A model generated the notes under the pieces. The model made no database searches. It had not been told where the DNA came from and worked only from the letters and a program-made list of their open reading frames with translations. The position numbers were made by a program, and so were the translations under genes. A stretch of DNA of 64,000 nucleotides from Agrostemma githago (lineage: Eukaryota; Streptophyta; Magnoliopsida; Caryophyllales; Caryophyllaceae): assembly GCA_958450325.1 (NCBI GenBank), contig OY288243.1:34648678-34712677 (forward strand), read 5' to 3'. Shown piece after piece: positions 44,301-55,724 of the stretch (the stretch's first letter is position 1; each line of letters begins with the position of its first letter).

Positions 44301-47300
44301 TGTAACACCCCTGATTTTATAAATTAAATTAATTTAAAATTATGTTCGCACTTTTATATTTACGATTGAACTCGTAATTCTCAAAATTATTATAAAACGC
44401 GTTTATCGTTCAATCGTTTCAAACTCCTAAAATTCTATTTATCTCGGAAACATATTTTAATTCTTTTTCGATTTATTTTACACATTTAATTTAATTCTTA
44501 TCGAAAAGCTGTTTCGACGATTTAAATTCTAAATTCTTTTATTTTTAAGCTCGATTTTCTATATTTATTTTCAAACTCCTAAAATTCTTTTATTTAGCTC
44601 GAAACTTATTTATTTTAAGTTTCGTCAAAATATTTATTTTCTTTCCTCGAGAAATCAATTTAATTCACTTTATCGAAAATTTATTATTTATCAGGATATA
44701 CTATTTGATCGTCTAATTATTTATTTCTGTGAGCTTCGTTTTTGTCTCGAGTGATTTATTTACTCATTTTATTCGACGGCCCGATTATTTATTAATCTTT
44801 TTAACTCGTTTTAATTCGATTCGTGGGTCAGTCAACTTATCGTTACGGGATTCGTTTAATTCGTATTTTCCTACCTGATTCATTTCTGAATCCGGACACT
44901 TTTTCTTATTTGTTGAGTTGAATCCAACCCTTCATATTTCTGAATTCGGCCCCCCTTATTACTGTCATTCATACCCCTTCCTTTGCATTACACCTTCCTC
45001 CACCGCTTCATTCCCTTTTTCCTTCCTTATACATCCCACCGTTTCATCCTTGTTCAACCAGCCTTCTCCACTTCTTTTCCCTTCATTCTTTTTCTTTTTT
45101 TCTTCATCTTCATCGCACCTTTCCCCTCTGTATTCTTTTTCTGATCTTTTGCTGCCGCTGCTGCTGTTGTTTCCGGCGCTGCTTGCCGCTGCTGCGTCTC
45201 CTTGCTGCTATGCTATTGCTGCCGCTGTTGCGTTATGCTGATACTGCTGCTGCTCTATTTTTCTTCCTTTTCTTCTTATCTTCTTTTCTTTCTTCGTCCT
45301 TCTTCTCCCTAGTTTCTCTAGTTTCGGTTTCCGCTTCCGGGTTGTTCTGTGATGCTATTTATGCTGCTGCTGTGATGCTATTCCTGCTGTTGCTGTCATT
45401 TTTTTTCCTGGCTGCAACTGCTGGTCCATGGTAATCTCCTTTCTCCTTCTTCTCTTGTTTTATTCCCTCGGTTTCTGTTGCTTATACTCTCGCTACTGCT
45501 GTCTGCTATTGTAGTATGCGGTTTATTCGTTGATTTCATCTATGTCGGTCTTCTTCGTTTTCTTCTTCTTGGCCTGCTGCTGTTCCTCTCTTCATCTATG
45601 CTGTTTGCTGCTTTTGTGCATCGTAGTTGTTGTTGTTCGGGTTTTCGGGTGTTAGTTTTCTTCTCCATTTTCTGTTGTGCGCCGCTGCTGATGCGTCTTA
45701 TAACTACTCCTGTTGCTGCCTTTTCGGTCTTCTTCTTCTTCTTCTTCTTCTTCTGTCTAAGTCGTTACTGCTGTCCGTTTATGCTGCTGTTTCGCCTCCC
45801 TTGTCATCTGTTTAGTGCTGTTTATGGCGGTTGTCAATGTCGTTCCGATGCTACGGTTGCTATTCGTTGTGCTGTTCTTTCTCCTTCGTGTTAGTGTCGA
45901 ATGTTGATGCGGCTGTTTTGTTCCTCTCTTCCTTTCTTCTTTTCTCTTCTCACGCTGATTCTGCTGCTGCGTTTTGTTTACTCCGTCAGTGTCGTTCTCT
46001 TTTCATTTTTCGTGCACTAATTCGTTTGTCCTCTTAAGCTACACGATTTTCTTCACCTGATTGGTTGATACTACTGCTGTCCGTTCTGTCTCGGAGTTGT
46101 CTGTCTTCTCCTGTCTGTCTTCTTCGCTCGTTTTCATTCTGTTTCGGTTTTCGTCATTCGTTGTTGTTTGTTGTTCGACTGCCGTTGTTTCCTGCGGATT
46201 TGTGGCTCGTTCATTTCTCTATTCTTTTATCGATTCTTAATCCGATTCCTTTATTTCTGTTTCTTTCCCGATACCGTTGGAGTATGAAGCTTTACTAGAA
46301 CGAGTGTTCAAGACGACTTTGGAACTCGAGATTGGAGCTCGGGCTGTTTGACGATCAGAGGTTATCTTTTCGACACAAGGTAACTTTAGGACGTTACTCG
46401 ATCTTATATCGTATGTTTGAGTAGTAGTATGTAGTAAATATTTTAACTTCGGTTTTCTATTTTAGCTATATATTATTGCTAATTATATTAATTTTAAATC
46501 GTATGCCTTTCTATATTTTTATAACTTTCGATATCGTTTTATAAATCGTTAATAATTTTATAAATTATGATCGTTATAATATTTCGTTGGTTATCGTGAC
46601 ACTAGTAACTAAATAATATCGATTTTATATTTTCTTCATATTTCGTTAATTATAATTTTCACTCAAAATCGTATATTTATATTATAATCGGGATTTTTAT
46701 ACTTGTTCAATAAATTAATTTCGTTTGACGACTTATATTAATAAATAAGAAAATAATCGATTTTGTTTTAAATACACTTCTAGTCGAGACTATTTTCCCT
46801 AATAATTTCTCATTTGTCTACGATTGATTATCTTTAGTAAAATCAGTATTCTTTATTGATAAAATGTATTTGTTAAAAATAATCTGAAATCTTTATAAAA
46901 TTCATTTCATTTATATAACTCGTTGACTCAATTAATTTTGATATCGTTTTTCTTAAAATATCTCTTTTCTAAGATTTATTGTTTTAACTCGATTTCCTAA
47001 ATTTTTATAAAAATACTATATAATGACTTATCACATTTTATTTATATTTTGAGTAACGAATTTAGAAATATATTAAAGTTACGATAACGACGATAATAAT
47101 TAAATGTTAATCTCGTTTGAAATGCTATTTTTATACATTTCACTTATTTTAATAACTTACGTATTTTCTATAAGACTTTCTATTTTAGTAAGTTTCTAAA
47201 ATTAGTAAGTTTCTATCTATAAAAAGTTTCCCTTTTAATATAAAATGGTTATTCCTTTTATCCATATCATTTATATTGATTATAATTACTTTTGACTATC

Positions 47301-48169
47301 GATAATGGCTGTTTTGGGTTATGGAATAAAGAGAAGTGTGGGGTTAGAGTAATATAGTCTGGGATGTACGTTTTGCCATCAACTATAAAGCTGGTGTGTC
47401 TATGTTGAGACACATTGGTCGTTGAACTGAGCATGGTTTGTGCTCAGGAGTGTGTATATTTTGACCTTAAACTTAGATATCGCATCGTGTAAGTCGCCGT
47501 CGGGTTGAACTGGATTACGGTTGGTGTCCAGGAGGGGTGTACATTACTTAAGCCAGGACCTCGCTGCACGCAGTCCTGTTATAGTTGAGTTGCCTAGTTA
47601 GAGACTGGATTCTGTTATGAGTTAAGTCTACAGTTCTCGAAGCTAGTTTCTAGTATTATCCTAGTGAAAGTCTAGCCTTGTGCACACTGATCGGATTTCT
47701 ATAACGCCAGTTTTGATATTATTATTATCGATCGATTTTGACTTGCAGGTTGGCAAGTGCTTTAAGTTTTGCTGAAAACTTATTTTATTATATCGTTTTT
47801 AATGTTTTCTCATTTTAAGTATTTTGATATAATAATACTATTATTTTTCCATATGATATAATATGGCTGGGAGAACGTCCGAGTTACTCCCCACTGACGT
47901 GGCTGTTATGTTTATAACATGACAGGTATTTGCTGCTGGGTTTTGGGTGTGAGCTAGCGAGTAGCGTGGATCCTACTCTTTCTTCATTCTTGTAATTTAT
48001 GGATTTGTATAACCCATTTGAAGATTTTTACTTTTAGCCCTTTTGTAAAAAGAGGCCTTTGTATTGACTTACCATTTCTTTTAATAAGATATAGTTTGTC
48101 AGTGTGTTTTAATCCCAACTCTACAGTGTTTCCGCCACTGTATTGCGTTAGATTTTCTAGGGGATTACA
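44301..48169 (+). repeat. 3' LTR of the LARD
   Basis: Near-identical to 37809-41684. Differences include two fewer TTC units near 45730 and single-base changes such as GTTCGCAC for GTTCGTAC near the start. Confidence 0.93.
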
Positions 48170-49054
48170 GTGAATTAGCTAGACGGGCCAACCTTAATTA
48201 ATTACGCATTATATTGCATATTAGTCAAAGGACGGATGTCCGAGACCTAGGCGTGATTCTAACCCGATCCCGAACCTCGATGTCTTGTCCCGACTTATCA
48301 CCTCGAGAAATGAAGTCTAAATTAATTATGTGTCGGATACGACTAAAGAGTCGTCGACACAAAAATTAATAGTGTGAGACCGTCGATCAAAGTCATTTTA
48401 AGTGTCGTGATGTGCATGAGTTTTAGAAAAATGGGTTCACGTGATGGCCTTTACACGCGTTGACTAAAAGTCGCAAAGAAAAGACGAGTCTTGAAATATG
48501 GTCAAATGTCGCGAAGATCGCATATTAATGTAAGGACCGAGAAGGGTAGAAAGTCGGGAAAACGGGAAAAATGGTCTCGGCCGGACAGGCCTGCCCGCGA
48601 GTCGCATGGCCAGTCGCGCGACTCGCGTGTGGGCCTGGTCGGACATTTTCTATTTGTCGAAAAATCGTCAATTTTTATAATCACGTGCCAACGCGGGTTT
48701 ATTTACTCGATTTATGTTTTTGCTAGATTAGGAATTTTGAATTAGTAGCGAAATTGCATCCCTCTACGTCACGACATCGAAACTAATCCTTCCGGATTAT
48801 GTAATGTCGGTTTTCGTGTCAACGGGTTTCGTACTAATTGAAATGGGATCGAATGTGTTCAACTACGACCGATTGCAATCACGTCACGCCCTTGAGAACA
48901 TTGGGGCGGGGCTCCTCGAAAGGGCTCCACCTCCGTCGTTACTCGTAAAGGGATTAGACGGACTTTAGGCGATCGTCGTAGTCAAACGTATTTGAAACCG
49001 AAAACTTGTATTAATATATATATGTACGCGGTATTAATTGTTAATGACGAAATG

Positions 49055-49086
<32 letters not shown>

Positions 49087-49195
49087 GTTAGTGGTTAGAG
49101 TACATAAATAAAATGTTAGGTGTTAGAGTACATAAATAAAATGTTAGTAGCAAAATTAAAATAATGTTAGTAACGGAATTAAAATGTTAGTGCTA

Positions 49196-49196
<1 letters not shown>

Positions 49197-49249
<53 letters not shown>
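49197..49249 (+). repeat. Expanded (TAA)n in Ogre-like LTR
   Basis: About seventeen perfect TAA units, twice the length at the matching site 30626-30650. Confidence 0.92.
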
Positions 49250-50028
49250 TACATAGTCAAAAGGAAAAGAGAAGGGAGAAAGAGATGTCGGGATTTGAAT
49301 TACACCCTCAACCTACATGCTTAATGGCCTCGGAAACGAACTCGTAATAGCGACGGGAGCGCGGGAGTGTCGAGATATGTAGGGTGAGTTATGGTGTGTG
49401 TCTTTGACGAGTTTTGATCTCGGGATTTTGAATATGTATGTGTGTGTATGTGTATGCCGCCGGTTTAACGAGGGCAAATGGCTCGGTTTTTTGTATTGTT
49501 TTGCTTGGGGTTGTTTAGGTAGATTAGGCTTTTTAAGGCCTTTTGTTTCAGCTTTTTTTAAGGCTTCATTATGCTGAAAAAAGTCTTGAAAATGGTGAGG
49601 ATTAGTGGGGTATTTATAGAGTGAGTGAGTGAGTGATTAGGGTTAATTTAGGAAGGGTTGACCTTTTTGACTTGATCTTGCTTTTTTGAATTTTGATTTG
49701 GGCGCAATCTTCTAGAAGCTGAACTTGGCTGGTTTGTGTGACGGGTTCGTCCTTGACCGGGTTTTGACCCGGTCGCTAAAAGACGGGATTTATTTTTGAT
49801 GTTGGTTTTGGCCCAAATTAGTCTTATTTTGCTCGGAACGACCCACTGGGCCTGGATTTGAGGTCTGTTTTGTGAGATTATTACTCCGCTAAATGCCCAC
49901 GTCGGATACTATTGATTCCGAGTCCGTATTCGAGCGTATTAAGTCACGTTAGCGTCCGATCATCATCGGGTGTTTTGTCGGGAACTGCTATAGACACTAG
50001 CAGGCAAAATGCGGATGTCTACACAATT

Positions 50029-51836
50029 GAAAAGTCAAAATCGTCAAGTGATATGGAGGCCACTCTTGAGGCGAGAATCGCCCAATTAATTGAGAGATTT
50101 GAAGCAATGGTTGCTAGAGATGCTTCTCAACCCGAGATGAGGCCCCCATCAAGGAGAATTACCTCACCAAGAAGAGTCACACCACCGAGGCGAACGTCTA
50201 TCTCACCTCCCAAGCTATATCGAGTAGAAATACCGTGTGATCACTGTGGAAAATATGATCATGATTTCTATCTTTGTATAAGGGAGGAGAATGTATATCA
50301 AGCCGATACCCAAGGAACCTATGAAAAATCTCACACGAACAATCCTAATTGGGGAACCGAATCTTATTCCATGCCAACTCATACAATTCCAAGAGCCCCC
50401 AATCAAAGGGTTTATTCTAATTCCTATGGGTTCAACCATCAACAAAGATCTTCTCATGAAAATCGTTTCAATCAAAGTTATTCCTATTCTCAAGGACCCC
50501 CTTGACCTAGTTATGGTCCTCCCTTTGGAATTTATTCTCTACATAATCAAGGTCCCTCAAGGCATACTCAAGGTAACGCTCAACCTTTTTATGATATTCA
50601 AGGAACGCTCAAGTATCTATTGGAAGAAAATGCATCAAATCGAGCTAGACTTGAAGCTTTAGAGGCACGTGCCGCCTCGCGAGCTCGAATTTCCCATGAG
50701 CCGACCTATTCTTCCAATCACGCATCCGTGAATGCTATTAAGGTATTGAGCAACAAGGGACCGGTGAAACCCTTTGACCCACAACCCGATACATCTCATC
50801 CCTCAATCAATGAATTCTATGAGAATGTGGTCAAGGACGTAACCGAAAGACCAATTAGAGATCCCTCTAAGTACCTTGTAGGAGACCTCACCTATGTCAT
50901 TGAACAGATTCCAATAGTAGACATGAACCTAGTCTCTAGAATTGATGTGCCATCCTTTAATGATAAGCCCCAAATCTCTTTCAATAACCAAGCTTTGGAA
51001 AGGATAACCTTCACCGATCTACTTGAAAATATAGATACAAGCCCTTCCATGCCTATCCCATCTGAATATATTCGGGACATTATCTTGAAACCTACCGTGA
51101 GGGAAGAAGTTCCCCTTTCACCAAGAGTTACACCGAAGGTTACAATCCCCATCAAACTCGATGATCCCGGTAGTTTTTCCATACCTTGTTCCATAGACCA
51201 TGTCTTGATAGACCGAGCTCGATGTGATTTAGGCGCAGACATTAGCCTTATGCCCCTAGCCATTGCCCGAACCATCCACATTATGGACCACTTTCCACTT
51301 AATGTCCAAATGGCCGATGGAACTACGAAAGAGCCTTATGGTCTAGCTCGCAACCTCTTTGTTAATGTGGGAAATCTATACATCTTCACCGATTTTGTCA
51401 TTCTCGATATGCCTATAGAGGAGCGGAATCCTATTCTCTTGGGACGGCCTTTTCTAGCTACCGTGGGGTAATCATTGATGTGAAGAGAGGGCGACTATCT
51501 TTCAATGTTGCTAATGACACGGTTCAATTTGTGCTACCCGCGTTCCTTCCCGAGAATTCTTTTAGCGGGGAGTTATGGAATCAAATGGTAGAGTTCCCAT
51601 CCAATGAAGAACCATCCTTTGAAGATCTCAACTATGACAATGATGATGATGACGGCGCCCTATTCATACTTGGTCCTACCTCCGAAGAAGGTATTCCAGA
51701 GGAATTTGCCATGCTTCCCGAGGTAGCACAACTTATGGGCTTGCCGGAGTGCAGAAAAGAGTTTAAGATCGGTAACATTGAATTTGAAATTAATACCCAA
51801 GACCCTCCGGGTTGCTTTTCAAGCAACCCCGATTAA
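50029..51836 (+). pseudogene. Gag C-terminus and aspartic protease of Athila element A
   Basis: Continues the gag cut at 28868. It reads a basic, proline-rich stretch, a zinc-knuckle-like HCGKYDHDFYLC, a low-complexity spacer, then a retropepsin-type protease with the catalytic DLGADISLMPL (near 51226), the flap-region-like MADGTTKEPYG, and NPILLGRPFLATVG. The frame has a TGA at 50503-50505 and a single-base loss in a G-run near 51468. After that the protease tail continues in another frame (51480-51836) into an acidic end. Gag and protease share one frame, as in Athila. No RT follows. Confidence 0.85.
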
Positions 51837-52152
51837 GCTCAAACAATTTGATTCGGTTTGGTGGTGTCCATAATAACCACCTTGTAAATATTTGTATATT
51901 CGTACTCTTTTTATTTTTCTCGGACAATTGCTTTTGATTTTTCCTTTGGAGATTTCTTCTAATGGCACTTGCGGGAATTGTGAAGATTTCTTTTGGAATT
52001 TTTGGATTATTCTACAACGATTATGAGAGTTTTTCTCCATGTAGTAAATACATGGATTGAGAAGATTGGTTTTACCGAAGAATTAAGGTTGGTTTGGACC
52101 AAGTCAAAGAGAATTTTTGCAGGAAAAAAGCTTATTTGGAGTGGAGGATCTC

Positions 52153-52487
52153 ACCGGGTGAAACTTCACCCGGTGGAATTGTTGCCCGAAGTCCGTCCGG
52201 TGAAACTTCACCCGATGGCAATTATGCTAGAATTACTGGAATTGACGGAAAATCCGTCAGGTGAAATTTCACCCGGTGGAATCTCACCGGCCGAAACTTC
52301 GCCCGACGGTAAACTTATTCGCGACTTGGGAATTGACGGAATTCCGTCGGGTGAAATTTCACCCGATGGAATCTCACTGGGCGAAATTTCACCCAACGGT
52401 GATTTGCGCAGAATTGACGAGAAATGGTCCGAAGACTGTCGGGTGAAATTTCACCCGATGGTGACCACCGGGTGAAACTTCACCCCG
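52153..52487 (+). repeat. Internal palindrome cluster of element A
   Basis: About eight dyads of the same GGGTGAAATTTCACCC family as in LTR A, e.g. 52153-52176, 52260-52280, 52347-52370 and 52440-52461. Located after the protease relic and about 290 bp before the ORF-1 start. A TATA-like CTATACCC follows at 52495 and a (CT)n run near 52540. Confidence 0.85.
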
Positions 52488-52778
52488 CGTCACCCTATAC
52501 CCAAACCCAACCCCCCTTTCTTCTTCATATCACCCTTTTTCCTCTCTCTCTCTCTCTCCTCAAATAAACCCCAAAACCCCAAAAAAATCCCAAATCCTAC
52601 CACCCTAAATCCCTTCTAATCCTCCAATTTCTTCACTAAAATCTAATCTAATCCCACATTCTTCATCCTTATCGAATTCCTATCATCTTCTAGGAATTCT
52701 TTTTGAGAAATCGACCCAATTTTTGACAACCCCAAACCCTAACCTCCATCACTCAATCACCCACTTTAATCAACAAGA

Positions 52779-53759
52779 ATGAGAGGATTTAAGCAAACTG
52801 CAATGAAGAGGTTATCATCTATGTTCAATCGTCAATCGGGTTCAACGTCGTTATCTTATTCGGGGGAGCCAAGCGAATTCCACGAAGAACCTACACCAAC
52901 ACCGGTTCAAGTACAAAGCTCTGCCCCACGCGAACAACCAATTCCGCTAGAGGTACGTTACCCTTCAATTTGTCGTAATTTTCGTCACTCCGAGTCTAAT
53001 GTTTTCGCCAAGAAATCCCACTTGGAAAAGTTTAAAAAAATTTGGAATTGTCGCATCGAGCCAACTCGTTGGGCAGCTCGGAATGTTCTTGAGCGAATAG
53101 GAATTGAATCGCAGGTCCGAGCAATGTGCCAAAATCTTGGACTAATTAAATTTTATACCTCGATCGAGGAGACTTTTCAAAAATTGACTTGTGAGTTTTT
53201 CGCGACTTATGAGTTAAGTGGTGGTGATGACCTTACCGTCACTTTTCAGTTGCGTGAAATTCTATATGTCTTCTCCTTGAAGGATTTTGGTGCATTACTC
53301 GGCCTACCCACTTCGGTCTTAGGAAGGCCTCGGACGGGGCAAACTAGAGATGAAAAATTTATCCGTGATCGATTTTGGTTTAAGATCGCCCGTCAAAGGA
53401 CTTTCAAGGGGGGGAAAATGCGTTCATTCTCCATTCGGAACCCCATCCTTAAATATTTGGCACGTATCATAGCCAATTCTTTTATCTCAAGCTATGATAC
53501 GCACCATAACTGTGGTGCTACGGTCGTACAACTGTTAGAGGATGCGGTTCTGAATAGAGGCCCTTCTATTGACATGTCCGAAGCCTTAGCTACGCATTTT
53601 GCCCAAGTTGCGAAGGGCAACCGCAAGAACATTTCTTATGGTGGTGTGGTTACAATGATAGCTAGAGCTTTGGACGTCGATTTTAGTGACATGACGCCAG
53701 TAATCGGAGTGGGGAATTATTTAGACGAGATCTATTGCCCTTTTCTTGTTTGGCCCTGA
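52779..53759 (+). pseudogene. Athila ORF-1-type protein, truncated by element C
   Basis: 326 residues open from ATG 52779; the TGA stop is supplied by the first bases of LTR C (53757). Text such as LREILYVFSLKDFGALLGLP, DRFWFKIA, RNPILKYLARIIANSF and ISYGGVVTMIARALDVDF fits the plant Athila ORF-1 family (Pfam ATHILA), whose function is unknown and which occupies the extra-ORF position of these elements. The N-terminal 60 residues are low-complexity (TPTPVQVQSS). The reading frame itself has no stop, so it was open when element C inserted. The missing C terminus should resume beyond the window. Confidence 0.8.
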
Positions 53760-54092
53760 TAAGTGTAGTTTGTAGTGCCTATTTGTTGTGTTTGGTCCCG
53801 GTTTCTCTTGTGAAATCGCTCTTTGGAGCGGTTTCTAGGCTACTTATGCTTCTTCTAGTTCGTTTTAGGTTCCCAAGACCATTATTGAAGAGATGGAACG
53901 ATTCCGACTCGTTTTCTACACATTTGGAGCCAACGAAGAGAAGGAACGATCACTCTGTGCCTTAGATTCGATCCCGAGACCTTGGGACCCATTCCCGAGC
54001 CCCTTAGACTCGATCCCGAGACCCGAGAATCGATGAGAAGCCTATCAAGAACAATTGGGGACCTTTATGATCATATTGGAGGCCTACAAGAC

Positions 54093-54372
54093 CCTTCCCG
54101 GGCGGGATGAGTGCCCATCCCGGTCGGGATGAAGAGCAAACAAAGCAGCTCTTCTGATGAGCCGTCCCGTTCGGGACCATGAAGCCATCCCGGTCGGGAC
54201 CATCCATCCCGGTCGGGGAGGATGACCCATCCCGACCGGGAAGAGCAATAACACCGCCTAGTGTTATGCATAACACCGCCCGGTGTTATGCATGATCCCG
54301 ATCGGGACCAGATCCTTCCCGACCGGGACCACTCCATCCCGATCGAGACCACCACCATCCCGACCGGGATGG
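54093..54372 (+). repeat. Palindrome cluster in LTR C
   Basis: About ten dyads of the type CATCCCGACCGGGATG with variants (CCGTTCGGG, CCGATCGGG), plus two AACACCGCCCGGTGTT-type dyads at 54249-54290. Starts about 336 bp into the LTR and ends about 52 bp before the TATA box. Confidence 0.88.
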
Positions 54373-54423
54373 ACCAGCTGTAGCCCGCGTGACTTCTTTT
54401 CTTCTCCTTCACTCTTGTAACCT

Positions 54424-54431
54424 TATAAATA
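54424..54431 (+). promoter_or_regulatory. Putative TATA box of LTR C
   Basis: TATAAATA followed by CTCCTCCCTTGTATTG; the same arrangement is found at 61655 in LTR D. Confidence 0.7.
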
Positions 54432-55532
54432 CTCCTCCCTTGTATTGTTTAAGCATCTTACATTACCTTAGACTCCTCTACATTATTCTAAACCCTAGAT
54501 AGACTCTCTTAGCTTAATCTTTCATTAATTTTTTGTTAATTTTAGTTTAATCTCAGTAATTAGTCTTGTATTAAGGGAATTCTTCAAGATTCATCCAAGA
54601 TTGACAACCTTGGGAGATTTATTTGGAATTTTCTTATTAATGCAAGTTCTCTTCTTTTTCATCCACTTTGTAGTTGGTATAATCTCTTTTCTCTTAATCT
54701 TTGTTAATCATTCAAGTTTTAATCTTTACATATTGTTTATTGTTCTTGATAGTTCATTATGAATGCTAGGGTTATTATGTTGATATCACTTGATAGTGTT
54801 AGATTTAGTTTTACTATGTGTGAGTAAACTCTTTGTGGGGTTAGTAGGGGGATTAAGTGTAGATTATGGGTAATTAGGGTTTGATTAAGGGAAAAGGTGG
54901 AGTCTTTGTTACTAGTCACTTGTTGAGCACTCTATGTGTTTGTGGAATTGCTTGTTTGAGTTGTAGTGGTCATGCTTCTCATGCTTGTTTTTCATCTTCT
55001 CATTTGTGTGATCAATTTGTGGTTGAATGCTTATGTGTTGGGTAATACTTTGCATGAGTATTCGGGTTTAGTCTTAGACACGAGAGTTCGGACTTAGGTT
55101 TTGACGCGAGAGCGCGGACCGACCTTAGTAACTAGGTGAAACCTACACCCCTTGATTACCCAAATTATCCTACCACACTTATGAACCCGACCTAACCCTA
55201 CTCCTTCCCATATTTGAATTCTCTATCTCTTTAGTCGATCTTTCTCTCTAGTTTATTTGCTTAGTTAATCTTAGTTGTTTCAATTACTTCTTGTTATATC
55301 TAGTCCATTGTTAGTCCACTTTCATCTTCTCCAATCATCTTAGTTAATCAATTCTTGTTAGTTTGTTCATCTTTGTGTTTGTTTGTGACTTAGCCTCGTT
55401 TTTAGGTAGACCTAGGCTAGACACCTTATAACCGTCTCCGTGGATATCGACCCGACTTACCCTAGCTACCCGTTAGGATTAGTTGGACTCTACTTGTTGG
55501 TGGGGATCCATGTCAAATCCCTACCATCAATT

Positions 55533-55550
55533 TGGCGTCGTTGCCGGGGA
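55533..55550 (+). promoter_or_regulatory. Primer binding site of element C
   Basis: TGGCGTCGTTGCCGGGGA, one base different from the Athila standard in element A and LTR D. Confidence 0.9.
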
Positions 55551-55724
55551 CGGTGCATGTTTAGACTTAGTTTGCTTGATAACTTGACTTAGTTACCCCT
55601 CTTGTGTTCTTCGTAGTTTCTTTAGCTTTCTTCTCTCTTTGTCTTGGGTTGTGTTCGTTTATTGTCTTTGCCTAGTGCCCATAAAGCACTAGGCGTTCTG
55701 ACGTTTGTTCCAAGTGTGTAGTGC

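Larger units (their letters stand above)
37809..48169 (+). mobile_element. LARD: large non-coding LTR retrotransposon (Del/Tekay-like)
   Basis: 10.36 kb, flanked by the 5-bp duplication GTGAA. LTRs are 3876 and 3869 bp and the interior is only 2616 bp. Primer site TGGTATCAGAGC (initiator tRNA-Met type) and polypurine tract AGTGGGGAAGA bound the interior. The LTR start TGTAACACCC and these sites resemble Del/Tekay chromovirus elements. No gag or pol frame exists, so it must move using proteins of a partner. LTR-LTR differences by eye are about a dozen substitutions and three small indels, roughly 0.3%, so insertion was recent. It is the innermost element of the nest. Confidence 0.92.
28874..50023 (-). 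mobile_element. Ogre/Tat-like gag-only LTR retrotransposon
   Basis: Two near-identical LTRs (28874-31420 and 37075-50023, the latter split by a LARD), flanked by the 5-bp duplication CAATT (28869-28873 and 50024-50028). Read on the minus strand the order is 5' LTR, primer site TGGCGACTCCGCTGGGGA, a repeat-rich leader of 1.9 kb, gag, about 2.9 kb without coding sequence, polypurine tract AGAGTGGGGGCTC, 3' LTR. There is no protease, RT or integrase. The primer site and layout fit Ogre/Tat elements. LTR differences (about ten substitutions plus microsatellite changes in 2.5 kb) indicate recent insertion. Confidence 0.9.
37075..50023 (-). repeat. 5' LTR of the Ogre-like element, split by the LARD
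   Basis: The LTR parts are 37075-37808 and 48170-50023. Together they align with 28874-31420 almost base for base. The break falls in ATTGTGAATTAGC, with GTGAA duplicated at 37804-37808 and 48170-48174. Confidence 0.93.
25611..53756 (+). mobile_element. Athila-like Ty3/gypsy element A (heavily nested, right end not seen)
   Basis: LTR (25611-27917), tRNA-Asp-type primer site, gag (split), protease, then an Athila ORF-1 protein truncated at 53756 by element C. RT, RNase H and integrase are missing between protease and ORF-1, where only about 0.9 kb lies, so the element is non-autonomous by deletion or descent. An Ogre-like element with an inner LARD (28874-50023) occupies its gag. Its own 3' LTR is not in the window. 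Confidence 0.85.
53757..55529 (+). repeat. LTR C of Athila-like element
   Basis: 1773 bp, from TGATAAGTG to CTACCATCA. It shares with LTR D the start, the block TAGTGCCTATTTTGT-like, the palindrome cluster, the TATA region and the ACCGTCTCCGTGGA block near the end. Confidence 0.9.

Noticed and set aside
52779..53759. A host gene of 326 residues
   Set aside because: It lies at the ORF-1 position of an Athila element, after its protease, and its stop codon belongs to the next LTR.
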